Shown here: piece after piece, positions 27,119-35,650 of the stretch
Numbering within the stretch: the first letter of the stretch is position 1
How the letters are laid out: every line of letters begins with the position of its first letter
Origin: JAITWN01 sp050486285
GTDB lineage: Bacteria > Pseudomonadota > Gammaproteobacteria > SZUA-140
Direction of reading: 5' to 3'
DNA length: 64,000 bases
Assembly (NCBI GenBank): GCA_050486285.1
Contig: JBJHCZ010000002.1
Location: 62,001-126,000 of the forward strand
The notes under the pieces: model-generated
Told to the model about the DNA's origin: nothing
What the model saw: only the letters and a program-made list of their open reading frames with translations
Databases searched by the model: none
Program-made: the position numbers and the translations under genes

Positions 27119-28840
27119 CTAGGCGACGATCACTTGCCTGAACATACCGGCCGCCATGTGATAGAACAGGTGGCAGTGCCAGGCCCAGGGCCCCAGCGCG
27201 TCGGCGGTCACCAGGAAACTGACGCGCTGGGCAGGTTGCACGTTGATGGTATGCTTGCGCGCCTGAAACATTCCGTGCGGGCTCTCCAGTTCGCTCCACA
27301 TGCCGTGCAGGTGCATCGGGTGATTCATCATCGTGTCGTTGTGCAGGATTACGCGCAGCCGCTCGCCGTGTCGAAAATGGATGGGAGTAGACTGGTCGAA
27401 CGTCAGGCCGTCGATGGACCAGATGAAGCGTTCCATGTTACCGGTCAAATGCAGTTCGATCTCGCGTTCCGGCCCGCGCTCATCCAGCGGTCCGCCGATC
27501 GTGCGTAAATCGGCGTAGGTCAGCACACGCCGGCCGTTGTCGCGCAGGCCGACGCCGGGATCGTCGAGATTGGTGCGCGGTGTGTCGACGCGCATGTCGA
27601 CGCCAGGGCCGTATTCGCTGCGGGCGTGGCGCACCGACGCGGACGCCATCGCACCATGCATGCCGTGGTCGCCGCCAGCCGCGTGCTCCTCACCCATCAT
27701 GTCCGTCATCGTCAGCCATTCCACATCGCCCATGGCCGGCACATCAGCCGCCATGCCGGCGCGCGGTGCGAGCGTACCGCGCGCGTAGCCGCTGCGATCC
27801 ATAGATTGAGCGAATACGGTATATGCTGAGTCCCCGGGCGTGACCAGCACGTCATAAGTCTCGCCGGGCGCGATACGGAATTCATCAACCGTCACCGGCT
27901 CGATATCCTGGCCATCCGTCTGAACCACCGTCAGGGCCAGCCCAGGGATGCGTACGTCGAAAAAACTCGCGGCGCCTGCGTTGATGAAGCGCAGACGCAC
28001 CCGTTTACCGGGATTGAACAGCGCCGTCCAGTTGCCGGCTGGCGTTGTGCCATTCATCAGGTAGGTATAGGTATAGCCCGAGACATCCGCCAGATCGGTC
28101 GGGTTCATGCGCATCCGGTTCCACATCCGTCGCTTGTCCAGTGCGGCCGGGAACCCCAGCGTCGAGACATCACGGAAAAAATCGCCGACGGTCGGCTGGT
28201 TAAAATTGTAGTAGTCACTCTGTTTCTTGAGCGTCCTGAGCACCGCCAGTGGATCCTCATCGGTCCAATCTGACAATTGCACCACGTAATCGCGGTCAGT
28301 GCGCTCGGCATCGCTCCGCGCAGGGTCAATGATGATGGCGCCGTAGAGACCAGTCTGCTCATGGAGGGTATGAGCGTGATACCAATAGGTACCCGCCTGC
28401 CGGATCTTGAAGCGGTATACAAACGTCTCGCCGGGCGCGATACCGTGGAAGCTGATGCCCGGCACGCCGTCCATCTCGAACGGCAGGATGAGTCCGTGCC
28501 AGTGGATAGCGGTCATTTCCGGCAAGCGGTTGGTCACCCGCAGCGTTACCATGTCTCCTTCGCGGAACCGCAGGGTGGGCGCCGGCAGAGAACCGTTGAT
28601 GGTTGTAGCCATACGCGGCCTGCCGGTGAAGTTGACAGGCGTTTTCGCGACGAGGAGATCGAATTCGACGCCGGAGAGCACCGGGGCCGTGCCGGTGGCG
28701 GTGGTGGCTGCCTCTGCCCGAAGCGGCGCGTAATACGATGACAGGGCCAGCACTACACCACCCGCCGTCATACCCTGCACGAACCGCCGCCGCGACACAC
28801 CCGGCATGATCAGGGAAAGGGGTTGATCATGTCGTTTCAT
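27119..28840 (-). CDS. copA: Periplasmic multicopper oxidase CopA/PcoA
   Basis: A 573-residue multicopper oxidase exported by the Tat system (SRRRFVQGMTAGG). All four copper motifs are present: TAIHWHGLIL, YWYHAHTLHEQ, NHPMHLHGMW and GPWAWHCHLFYHMAAGMF. It oxidises Cu(I) and sequesters copper in the periplasm. A GAGGAG site precedes the ATG. It is the first gene of copAB, with a CopR-like box about 135 bases upstream of the start. Confidence 0.95.
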   Translation of the reverse strand: MKRHDQPLSLIMPGVSRRRFVQGMTAGGVVLALSSYYAPLRAEAATTATGTAPVLSGVEFDLLVAKTPVNFTGRPRMATTINGSLPAPTLRFREGDMVTLRVTNRLPEMTAIHWHGLILPFEMDGVPGISFHGIAPGETFVYRFKIRQAGTYWYHAHTLHEQTGLYGAIIIDPARSDAERTDRDYVVQLSDWTDEDPLAVLRTLKKQSDYYNFNQPTVGDFFRDVSTLGFPAALDKRRMWNRMRMNPTDLADVSGYTYTYLMNGTTPAGNWTALFNPGKRVRLRFINAGAASFFDVRIPGLALTVVQTDGQDIEPVTVDEFRIAPGETYDVLVTPGDSAYTVFAQSMDRSGYARGTLAPRAGMAADVPAMGDVEWLTMTDMMGEEHAAGGDHGMHGAMASASVRHARSEYGPGVDMRVDTPRTNLDDPGVGLRDNGRRVLTYADLRTIGGPLDERGPEREIELHLTGNMERFIWSIDGLTFDQSTPIHFRHGERLRVILHNDTMMNHPMHLHGMWSELESPHGMFQARKHTINVQPAQRVSFLVTADALGPWAWHCHLFYHMAAGMFRQVIVA

Positions 28841-28951
28841 CCAATGAACTCCTCTGAAAAAATTTTGTCTTCGACCCGCACCATCAACCTGACCACGACA
28901 GGTGATGTGCCCCGATCACCATTCGCGCAGATAGTAGATATTAGTCATGGA

Positions 28952-28975
28952 GCCCTGTCTTCCCAATGACAGGGC
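28952..28975. promoter_or_regulatory. Hairpin in the copA leader
   Basis: Perfect 8-bp inverted repeat GCCCTGTC/GACAGGGC with an 8-base loop. It overlaps the outer edge of the neighbouring CopR-like box by three bases and lies between that box and copA. Confidence 0.5.
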
Positions 28976-28996
28976 CATTACAATTTTGTAATGGCC
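28973..28996. promoter_or_regulatory. Putative CopR/CusR box upstream of copA
   Basis: A 24-bp inverted repeat with half-sites GGCCATTACAA and TTGTAATGGCC and a 2-base centre, perfect over 11 bp per arm. It shares the ATTACA-N4-TGTAAT core with the box upstream of copR (13747-13762). This supports control of copAB by the copRS system of the same island. Confidence 0.75.
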
Positions 28997-29077
28997 AGTC
29001 CTCCACATGAAACAAGATCGGTGACTACCTCCTGCAGGAACCTACCGAGACTGGCTCCGTCACTACATCGTAACCGA

Positions 29078-29397
29078 TCAAGGCTTAACCAGATTAGACC
29101 ATCCAAAGAAATACAACAGGGACATCCAAATATATGCCATTGATAGCACAAACGTTGGCTTATGCAGGACCATGTCCTTCGGCGGCACCTTTGCCGCCAA
29201 AGGAATAACTAGCAGGAAGGCAAACAGAAGAGATATTACTAGCGACAGCCCAGCACTGGGAGTCTGTATGTTGTCTATAAAATTTCCAACCAAGGCAGCG
29301 ACCATAATGCCCCAACACCAAGACTTGCAGCCCTGTTAAGAAAGGTCTCTGGCTTGAAGATCCATTCGAACATTATTGGTACTTGTGTTTCGTTCAT
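29078..29397 (-). pseudogene. Frameshifted small membrane protein gene
   Basis: From an ATG at 29397, preceded by GGAGAG, a frame reads MNETQVPIMFEWIFKPET and on to ...GVGALW before going out of frame. A second frame continues MVAALVGNFIDNIQTPSAG to a stop at 29078. Restoring one base near 29317 would join them smoothly (GVGA + IMVAALVGNF), giving a protein of about 105 residues with three hydrophobic segments. Function unknown. A sequencing error would give the same picture. Confidence 0.55.
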
Positions 29398-29785
29398 CGG
29401 AGTCTCTCCAGGGCATTATGATTCGTCGGCGATTTGTCAGTTAATGCTGCGTTGATACATACCGGATAAATCGGCGATTCATTTCCATTACCCGACACCT
29501 TCCTCTTGGATCCAGGATCGCCGAACTGTCTGACCCGATGCCAACACAACTTGCAGACTCATAACGCATTGATGCGGAAATCTGTATGCCCACGACTCGC
29601 CCCCGAGCACAACCCGAAAGATCAGACAAACTCTGATACCTCTCCCGCCCCCTGCCCAATACCATAACCCCCCTTTTCAATCAACTAGAATAAGCGGAAG
29701 TATGAACCAACCTTTCCTCCGTATTTCACCCTCCCGGTCCCGCTAGCATACCGACCAAACGAACGAGCACCTTGGAGCACGAACG
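29398..29785. other. Junction between metal island and ICE backbone, no gene seen
   Basis: About 390 bases with no supported gene. A 79-residue antisense frame exists but has no ribosome site or recognisable domain. It separates the last metal-island gene from the first ICE-type gene. Confidence 0.4.
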
Positions 29786-30254
29786 GTGTCCCCATCCATC
29801 TCTGCCACCCATGACTACCTCCTCCAGCACTACGGTCCACTGTTGACGCTTGCACCTGGCCGAGGTGATGTATACGACGCCGAACGGGATTCGGATGGCC
29901 ATCGCCCGCCGGCGGCAGCCGCTGACTCTGACGCTGGCTGCGGCGGGGAGACCGATGGGTCTTCGAATCTACTTCGAGGCCCGAATCGTCGCCGAGATCA
30001 TCGACCGGGATCTGGCGTCGCGATCCGGGCGGGCCGCCATCAGCCGCGAAACACGCGCAGCGACGGGACTCCAGGCGAGACCCGGGCGGACTACTGCTCG
30101 TGCGGTGACCGGGCAAGACAAAAGTATTAGGAAGCGCGGAGTGCACGCCCGCGAGCCCGGTTTCACTGCACAGCGACGAACCGCGAGGCTCCGTCGCGGT
30201 TTGGATGTCGTTCATCGTCATTGTCCACACGGAGGTGTTAACCATGAACTTTGA
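29786..30254 (+). pseudogene. Frameshifted ICE/plasmid-type DNA-binding protein
   Basis: Two overlapping frames together resemble a small DNA-binding protein common at the start of ICE modules. The first reads THDYLLQHYGPLLTLA from a GTG at 29786. The second picks up HLAEVMYTTPNGIRMAIARR at 29853 and continues GRPMGLRIYFEARIVAEIID. The switch point is near 29846-29853 (a 1-base insertion or 2-base deletion). The second frame runs into the start of the FlhD-like gene. The family assignment is from memory of plasmid-related proteins and is tentative. Programmed frameshifting or sequence error are alternatives. Confidence 0.45.
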
Positions 30255-30537
30255 CTTTTCGGAGCTGAATCTCGAATACCTGATTCAGGTTCGTGATCTC
30301 GCGACACGGGATCCCGAACTCGGGGCAACGATGCTCGGGATGGAGACCGGGCTGGCGAAATTGCTGGCGGAACTGAAACCAGCGGATCTCTCGCGCATCT
30401 CGCTCATCAAGCAGCCTCTGGTGGTCCCCCGGGAACAAGCTTGGTGGTGGTCGAGATTGTTGACGGCGATCCGTGAAGGTCGGCTCGATGAGATCAAGGC
30501 CGTCATCGAGCACATCCCGCTGATCACGATCTTGTAA
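30244..30537 (+). CDS. FlhD-like transcriptional activator subunit
   Basis: A 97-residue protein similar to FlhD: the helical start LNLEYLIQVRDLATRD, then GMETGLAKLLAELKPADLSRI, in the order of FlhD dimerisation helices. GGAGGTG precedes the ATG at 30244. It lies 15 bases before a FlhC-like gene. The pair is far from any flagellar gene and beside ICE partition genes. In SXT/R391 ICEs and IncA/C plasmids the FlhDC homologues SetCD and AcaCD are the master activators of transfer genes, so the same role is inferred here. Confidence 0.72.
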   Translation: MNFDFSELNLEYLIQVRDLATRDPELGATMLGMETGLAKLLAELKPADLSRISLIKQPLVVPREQAWWWSRLLTAIREGRLDEIKAVIEHIPLITIL

Positions 30538-30552
30538 GGGAAGGGACACGGT

Positions 30553-31194
30553 ATGTGCTCAGTCCTCCTTGCCGAATCACTGCCCTGCGGGCGTCGGCCC
30601 GATCAGAACGCCTGCAAGATCGAACTTTGTATCCATTCCAACAAGATTCTGGACGCCGTCCATCTCATCCATCTAGGCGCGCGGGCAGGCCTCGTCAGCC
30701 AAGTCACCAGGCTTGAGAAGACGACGGTGAACAGGCTCTACCGGCAAGTATGCGGTATGCCGTCGCCTTCCGGCCAGATGCCGTTCACCGACGGCTGGTA
30801 CCGCGAGAATGATCTGCGCATGCTGCATGCCACCCTCGCTTGGAAACTCTATCGGCGCCTGATGCTCACCAAGCGAACCTCGGCCCGCGTCCTGATCGAC
30901 GTCTATCACGCCTATACGCAACTCGTGTCCGAGGCGCTGCTAGATCTCACCCGCATGGTCTCGGTGTTCAGGCTCGTCGCGATGAAGCTCTGGCACGAGC
31001 GCACGTGCAAATTCTGCGGCACGGACTATCTCTCGGCAGTGGACAGTAACGGTATCGCCTGCCCTGGTTGCCGCCTCTATCACCGTCACCGATGCCACCA
31101 GTGCGCCGCGCCGATCGAGTCGCAGCCTAAGGGACGCCGGCGGGTGGTCTGCGGTAATTGCGGGAATACCGACAATGGAGGGATCCGTCATTGA
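30553..31194 (+). CDS. FlhC-like transcriptional activator subunit
   Basis: A 213-residue FlhC-family protein: FTDGWYRENDLRMLHATLAW and RTSARVLIDVYHAYTQLVSE match the FlhC core, and the zinc site appears as TCKFCGTDYL and IACPGCRLYH. It has additional Cys pairs at the C-terminus (CHQCAAP, CGNCGN), an extra zinc-ribbon-like tail not present in E. coli FlhC (192 residues). AAGGGA precedes the ATG. With the FlhD-like gene it should form a heteromeric activator; by analogy with SetCD/AcaCD its targets would be promoters within the ICE. Confidence 0.8.
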   Translation: MCSVLLAESLPCGRRPDQNACKIELCIHSNKILDAVHLIHLGARAGLVSQVTRLEKTTVNRLYRQVCGMPSPSGQMPFTDGWYRENDLRMLHATLAWKLYRRLMLTKRTSARVLIDVYHAYTQLVSEALLDLTRMVSVFRLVAMKLWHERTCKFCGTDYLSAVDSNGIACPGCRLYHRHRCHQCAAPIESQPKGRRRVVCGNCGNTDNGGIRH

Positions 31195-31237
31195 AGGCTG
31201 ACCGCCGGGGCTGCAACCAGGATCACGCAGGCTCCCC

Positions 31238-32083
31238 ATGGCCCTGAAGATCACCATCACCAGCACCAAGGGCGGTGTCGGTAAAACGACGCTGACCGCC
31301 AACCTCGGAGGGTTGTTGGCAGATCTCGGTCAGCGCGTCCTGCTCGTTGATGCCGATGTCCAACCCACATTGTCGAGCTACTACTCATTGTCCCAGCGCG
31401 CCGCGTTCGGCTTAACCACACTGATCACAGAAGGCGTCACGCAGGACGTCGTCAGCCGCACGGCGATCCCTTCCCTAGACCTAGTCCTATCCGACGATCC
31501 CGAGGGGATGCTACAGAATTGGATACTGCATACACCAGACGGCCGCGTCCGCCTGAAGCACCTGCTCACCCGTTTCGATCGGGACTATGACTTTATCCTG
31601 CTCGACACCCAGGGTGCCGTCGGGCCGCTTCAGGACTCAGCTGTTCTCGCAGCTGATCTACTTGTCTCCCCTATCCCACCGGAAATCCTGTCGGCTCGGG
31701 AGTTCGCGCGAGGCACGGTACAGATGCTCGATCGTCTCCGACCGATGGCCTTTCTGGGCGCGCCGGTAGGCCCCTTGCGTGGCCTGATCTACCGTATGGA
31801 TCGAACCCTTGATGCTCGCCGCATCGCCCAAGAGCTGTGCCGCGAGGCCTATGGCCCAAGCAAGGGGGCGATCACGATCCTGGACACGGCGATTCCTAGC
31901 ACCGTCGCCTATCGCGAGGCAGCCACTGCGCGGGTACCGGTCCACCGCTGGGAATCGAAGCGACGCGGTTCGACGACGTGCGCCCGCCAGGCCATGCTCG
32001 CGCTCATCGCGGAACTCATCCCCCACCTTGCGGACGAGTCGCTCGATCTTGATAGGCTTCGTGCTCGTGTGGATACGCGTTGA
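31238..32083 (+). CDS. parA: ParA-family partition ATPase
   Basis: A 281-residue Soj/ParA-type ATPase. The deviant Walker A KGGVGKTT is near residue 11, the Walker A' acidic segment is VLLVDADVQP, and Walker B is FILLDTQGAV. It lacks an N-terminal helix-turn-helix. Genes of this type start the replication/partition module of PFGI-1/SPI-7-like ICEs and are needed for maintenance of the excised circle. Its stop overlaps the parB start (TGATG). Confidence 0.92.
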   Translation: MALKITITSTKGGVGKTTLTANLGGLLADLGQRVLLVDADVQPTLSSYYSLSQRAAFGLTTLITEGVTQDVVSRTAIPSLDLVLSDDPEGMLQNWILHTPDGRVRLKHLLTRFDRDYDFILLDTQGAVGPLQDSAVLAADLLVSPIPPEILSAREFARGTVQMLDRLRPMAFLGAPVGPLRGLIYRMDRTLDARRIAQELCREAYGPSKGAITILDTAIPSTVAYREAATARVPVHRWESKRRGSTTCARQAMLALIAELIPHLADESLDLDRLRARVDTR

Positions 32084-33624
32084 TGGCGAGGAAACACCCG
32101 AGCAGCGAGCAGATCCAGTCGATGCTCCGCGAGGGGCATTTCGGCCAGAGCCGCGAGCTGCCGGATGCGGACCCGATCAACATCACGCAAATGCAACTGG
32201 AGATCGATCGTATCGAACTCTACGATCGCAATCCCCGCCGGGAACGCAATCCGCTGCATGACGAGATCAAGGAATCCATTCGTGCCCAAGGCGGCCTCAA
32301 CAATCCACTAACAGTCACCCGTCGACCGGGAGAGACCCGGTACATGGTCGAGTCCGGCGGAAACACCCGCCTGCAGGTACTCAAGGAACTCTGGACGGAG
32401 GCGGGTGACGAACGCTTCTATCGCATCCACTGCCTATTTCGCCCTTGGGTCTCCGAGTCGCATGTCCTCACCGCCCACCTGATCGAGAACGACAAGCGCG
32501 GCGCGCTCGCCTTCATCGACAAGGCCTTGGGAGTCAGGGCACTGCGCCAGGTGTTGGAATCGGAACAGCAGGCGTCGCTCTCCCAGCGACAGTTGTCCGA
32601 GGCGCTCAGGGCGCGGGGTTATGGTCTCGACCAGAGCATGATTTCCCGTATGGATTACGCCGTCGATGTGCTGCTTCCGCTGATTCCGGAAGCACTGCGC
32701 GCGGGCATGGGGGCGCCGCAGGTGCGACGCATCCGGCGTATCGAGACCGCCTGCCGTCGCCTCTGGAACGATCAGCAGCAGCCGACCGAGCAGTTCGATG
32801 TACTTTTCAGCGATGTACTGGGCGCCCATGATGGGCCGCACTGTGACCAGGAAGCGCTGCAGCGCGCGCTGGAGGTCCGAATCGCCGAGGTCACGTCCCT
32901 CCCTCTCAAACAGATCCGGCTCGAGATCGACGCCCGACTTGCGGGGGATGATGAGATCCCGGTTCTGCCAAATCCGTCCATCCGCACTCAACGACTGGAT
33001 CCGGTAGCGCCCGATAAGGAATCTCTGTCCAGCGCTGCAGCACCCGAACGAAAGATATCACGGCCTGCCGATCCGCAGCCCTCTCCGGCCGACAACGCGG
33101 CTGGTTTAATCGACGTCGTCACGCCACCAGTTTACGACGGCCCCGCCGATCGAAAATCCTTGCGCAGCCAATGCTACGTACTCGCGCTCAAGATCGCGAA
33201 GCGTCATAACCTCGAGGATTGCGTCATGCCCGCCGGCAAGCTCGGCCTGGGATTCTTGGTGGACGTTCCCCGCGAACCGATCATTCCTGTCGTCGATCAG
33301 GATAATGCCCTCAACCAGGGCCACCGCCAATGGATATGGTGGCTGCTGTTGAGCCTCTCCGAAGAAGCCGTCCATCCCGAACGAATGGAGCAAGCCCCCG
33401 AGGATCTGCTGCTACGGAATCTCGTCCTGGAAGGTAATGAGGATCGCGCCCTCGCGCTGGTCGGCGAGCCCGATTGGAAAGCGCTCGGCTACACACTCCT
33501 GAGTGATCCTGCGCTCCCGCAATCGACAATCGATAACCTCTGGGCTCTGGCACAGGCCTGCCGGCTCCTTCGCATTCGGGCGAATGACGACGGCAGCTTA
33601 TCGCTTTGGCGATCTGGCGAGTGA
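32083..33624 (+). CDS. Large ICE-type ParB-family protein
   Basis: A 513-residue protein with a ParB/Srx N-terminal domain: IDRIELYDRNPRRERNPL, then the SIRAQGGLNNPLTVTRRPG and VESGGNTRLQVLKEL segments, followed by an HTH region (LSQRQLSEALRARGYGLDQS) and a long C-terminal part. Length and context match the PFGI-1 ICE ParB family (TIGR03764, recalled). It is coupled to parA by a TGATG overlap; the ATG at 32083 was preferred to the TTG one codon earlier. Confidence 0.87.
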   Translation: MARKHPSSEQIQSMLREGHFGQSRELPDADPINITQMQLEIDRIELYDRNPRRERNPLHDEIKESIRAQGGLNNPLTVTRRPGETRYMVESGGNTRLQVLKELWTEAGDERFYRIHCLFRPWVSESHVLTAHLIENDKRGALAFIDKALGVRALRQVLESEQQASLSQRQLSEALRARGYGLDQSMISRMDYAVDVLLPLIPEALRAGMGAPQVRRIRRIETACRRLWNDQQQPTEQFDVLFSDVLGAHDGPHCDQEALQRALEVRIAEVTSLPLKQIRLEIDARLAGDDEIPVLPNPSIRTQRLDPVAPDKESLSSAAAPERKISRPADPQPSPADNAAGLIDVVTPPVYDGPADRKSLRSQCYVLALKIAKRHNLEDCVMPAGKLGLGFLVDVPREPIIPVVDQDNALNQGHRQWIWWLLLSLSEEAVHPERMEQAPEDLLLRNLVLEGNEDRALALVGEPDWKALGYTLLSDPALPQSTIDNLWALAQACRLLRIRANDDGSLSLWRSGE

Positions 33625-33644
33625 AGTCCCAGCGAGAATGCACG

Positions 33645-34244
33645 ATGCCAAGGACGACTCACACAGAACTGACATTCCAAATCCTGCGTCATGTCGTGGA
33701 GGTGTTGTCTGAGGGAGATGTCCGGGCGGCGCTTCTCCTAGGCTTCCGCGTGAGCCAGATCGCGCAACTGGAACGCCTCACGTTGCGTGACGTACATCGC
33801 CTCAGCCGCGCTCCCACGAATTTTCTGAGCATCACTGTCGATCCCACCCGGTTCGATCGATTGCTGATCCATGTGGAACGAAGCAAGCAACGGGAAGATC
33901 TCCAGGACGATCTGATTCGGCTGCGAGCACCGGCCGCGATGATGCGGGCCTATTTCGGCATGACGAACGCCGACTATGCCGCGCGCCGCAGACTGCTCGG
34001 GCTCACGGGCACCGGCATCGGCCGCCCCTCCCTGCCGTCGAACGATGACCAAGAGCGTATCTGGAAGTGCTGGCAGGACCATGCCCGCCTTCCCTTGGAG
34101 GAACGATACCTGGAAGTGGGACGAACCACTGGCGTGCCCTTGAAGGATGTGTGGGGACTGATCCGTTCCTGGGAAACCGAGGGTCTGCTGCCAGCGCAGG
34201 TCTCGGGAGGGCACGCCAAGGTTGTCCCGTTCAAGGCCGGGTGA
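33645..34244 (+). CDS. DUF2857-type ICE protein
   Basis: A 199-residue protein placed as in PFGI-1/SPI-7 ICEs, between parB and the STY4528-like gene. It resembles DUF2857 proteins (FQILRHVVEVLSEGDVRAALLLGF, then RAYFGMTNADYAARRRLLGL). It contains HTH-like helices and is likely a DNA-binding or regulatory protein; no function is established. The ATG at 33645 is used; an extension upstream would overlap the end of parB. Confidence 0.7.
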   Translation: MPRTTHTELTFQILRHVVEVLSEGDVRAALLLGFRVSQIAQLERLTLRDVHRLSRAPTNFLSITVDPTRFDRLLIHVERSKQREDLQDDLIRLRAPAAMMRAYFGMTNADYAARRRLLGLTGTGIGRPSLPSNDDQERIWKCWQDHARLPLEERYLEVGRTTGVPLKDVWGLIRSWETEGLLPAQVSGGHAKVVPFKAG

Positions 34245-34253
34245 TGGCGGTCC

Positions 34254-35579
34254 GTGGAGATCCGACACGAGACAGTCGCCGTCCGGCCCGAGACCCATGC
34301 CCTGGACGCCTTCATTCAGGCTACCGTCGATCGGCTCCTCACCGCCAACGCCCGAAGCACCGCCCTTGGCGATGCCCTGCTGTTTCTTGGCAACTGGCAC
34401 GACGCGATGCCGAGACTGATCTTCCAGGATCCCGTGTTACAGCCGGTCGACACCCGTATTTGGGGCGTGATCAAGGTCGCAGCCGCCGGCGCCCATTCGA
34501 CCGCCTTCCCGACCTACAAGCAGATCGCGCAGACCGCCAACGTTGGTTCCGAGGCCACCGTGGCCCGCGCCATGGCGATTCTGCGCGCCACGCGCTGGCT
34601 CATCCTTTGCCGCCGGGTGCGAGACATCCAGGGTCGGTTCCGGGGCAATATCTATGCGCTTCATGACGAGCCACTGCCACTGGCTGACGCGCTCTACCTC
34701 GACCAGGAATACATCCAGTTCCTGGAACAGGCGCAAGGCCATGCCCATCCCCAGGTGCGGAAAGTCGCATCGGCCGTGCTCGGGACCATCGAGGAAGATC
34801 TCCATCGCGGCGACGGAGATACCGCGAACATCAATTTGATGCACCGGCGCCTTGAGGCAGCCCGAAGCCTGCAGGGCGAACCCAGTCGCTTCTTCAGCTT
34901 CTCGGCGCGCCAACTTCATAATCTGAAGTCGGCATCCAATCCCGACTCACTTCAGAATCTGAAGCGCGACCCACTTCAGATTTTGGGGTCTGAACATAGT
35001 AGTAGTTGTAATCATATAGATAGAGAAACAACTACTACAACAGCAGAGAACTCGGAAAACAAAGGCGCGTCGGCGCTTGAACGGATTCCACAGATCCCCC
35101 TCGCATTCCCGCCATCGCTGACGGCGAACGAACTCCGACTGGCCAGGATCTGCCTGCGCAGCGCGCCGCAGGAAACACATCAGGACATCCTGGATGAACT
35201 GACCGGCCGCCTGCTGGCCGCGAAACGCAAGAACGAGCGCATCGAGAACCCCATCGGATACTTGGTGCAGCTGTGCAAGGCAGCGTGCAAGGGCTCGTTC
35301 ATGATCACGAGCCTGGGATTGCAGGCCCGCGAACAACGCGCCCGGGACGCCTTTCACAAGCGCCAAGAGGAAGTCAGCCGCGATCGGGCACTCACGGAAA
35401 TGCAGGCCATGATCGAGAGCCGTGGCCAGTCGCCTGATTCATGGACGCCGCCCCATCGAATCGACCGGTCCGAGGGTGATGGCAGTGCCATCACTTCTGC
35501 ACGCGACGGTATGACCGATAGCACGGCCATCAGACCGATCACCGACCAGCCCGGCGACCCGGACCGGTCACGGGGGTGA
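34254..35579 (+). CDS. STY4528-like ICE replication protein
   Basis: A 441-residue protein of the STY4528 family, named from Salmonella SPI-7 and found in PFGI-1-type ICEs. The N-terminal half contains a winged-helix-like region (FPTYKQIAQTANVGSEATVARAM); the C-terminal half is rich in charged helices. It starts at GTG 34254, nine bases after the DUF2857 stop. The low-complexity segment around 34990-35050 is locally AT-rich. It is presumably part of replication of the excised element. Confidence 0.72.
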   Translation: MEIRHETVAVRPETHALDAFIQATVDRLLTANARSTALGDALLFLGNWHDAMPRLIFQDPVLQPVDTRIWGVIKVAAAGAHSTAFPTYKQIAQTANVGSEATVARAMAILRATRWLILCRRVRDIQGRFRGNIYALHDEPLPLADALYLDQEYIQFLEQAQGHAHPQVRKVASAVLGTIEEDLHRGDGDTANINLMHRRLEAARSLQGEPSRFFSFSARQLHNLKSASNPDSLQNLKRDPLQILGSEHSSSCNHIDRETTTTTAENSENKGASALERIPQIPLAFPPSLTANELRLARICLRSAPQETHQDILDELTGRLLAAKRKNERIENPIGYLVQLCKAACKGSFMITSLGLQAREQRARDAFHKRQEEVSRDRALTEMQAMIESRGQSPDSWTPPHRIDRSEGDGSAITSARDGMTDSTAIRPITDQPGDPDRSRG

Positions 35580-35650
35580 TGGCACTTCCATCACCCCTTC
35601 GATGTGCCACGTGGCACATCTGAATTCACCCGACGATGGAGGAACACCTC

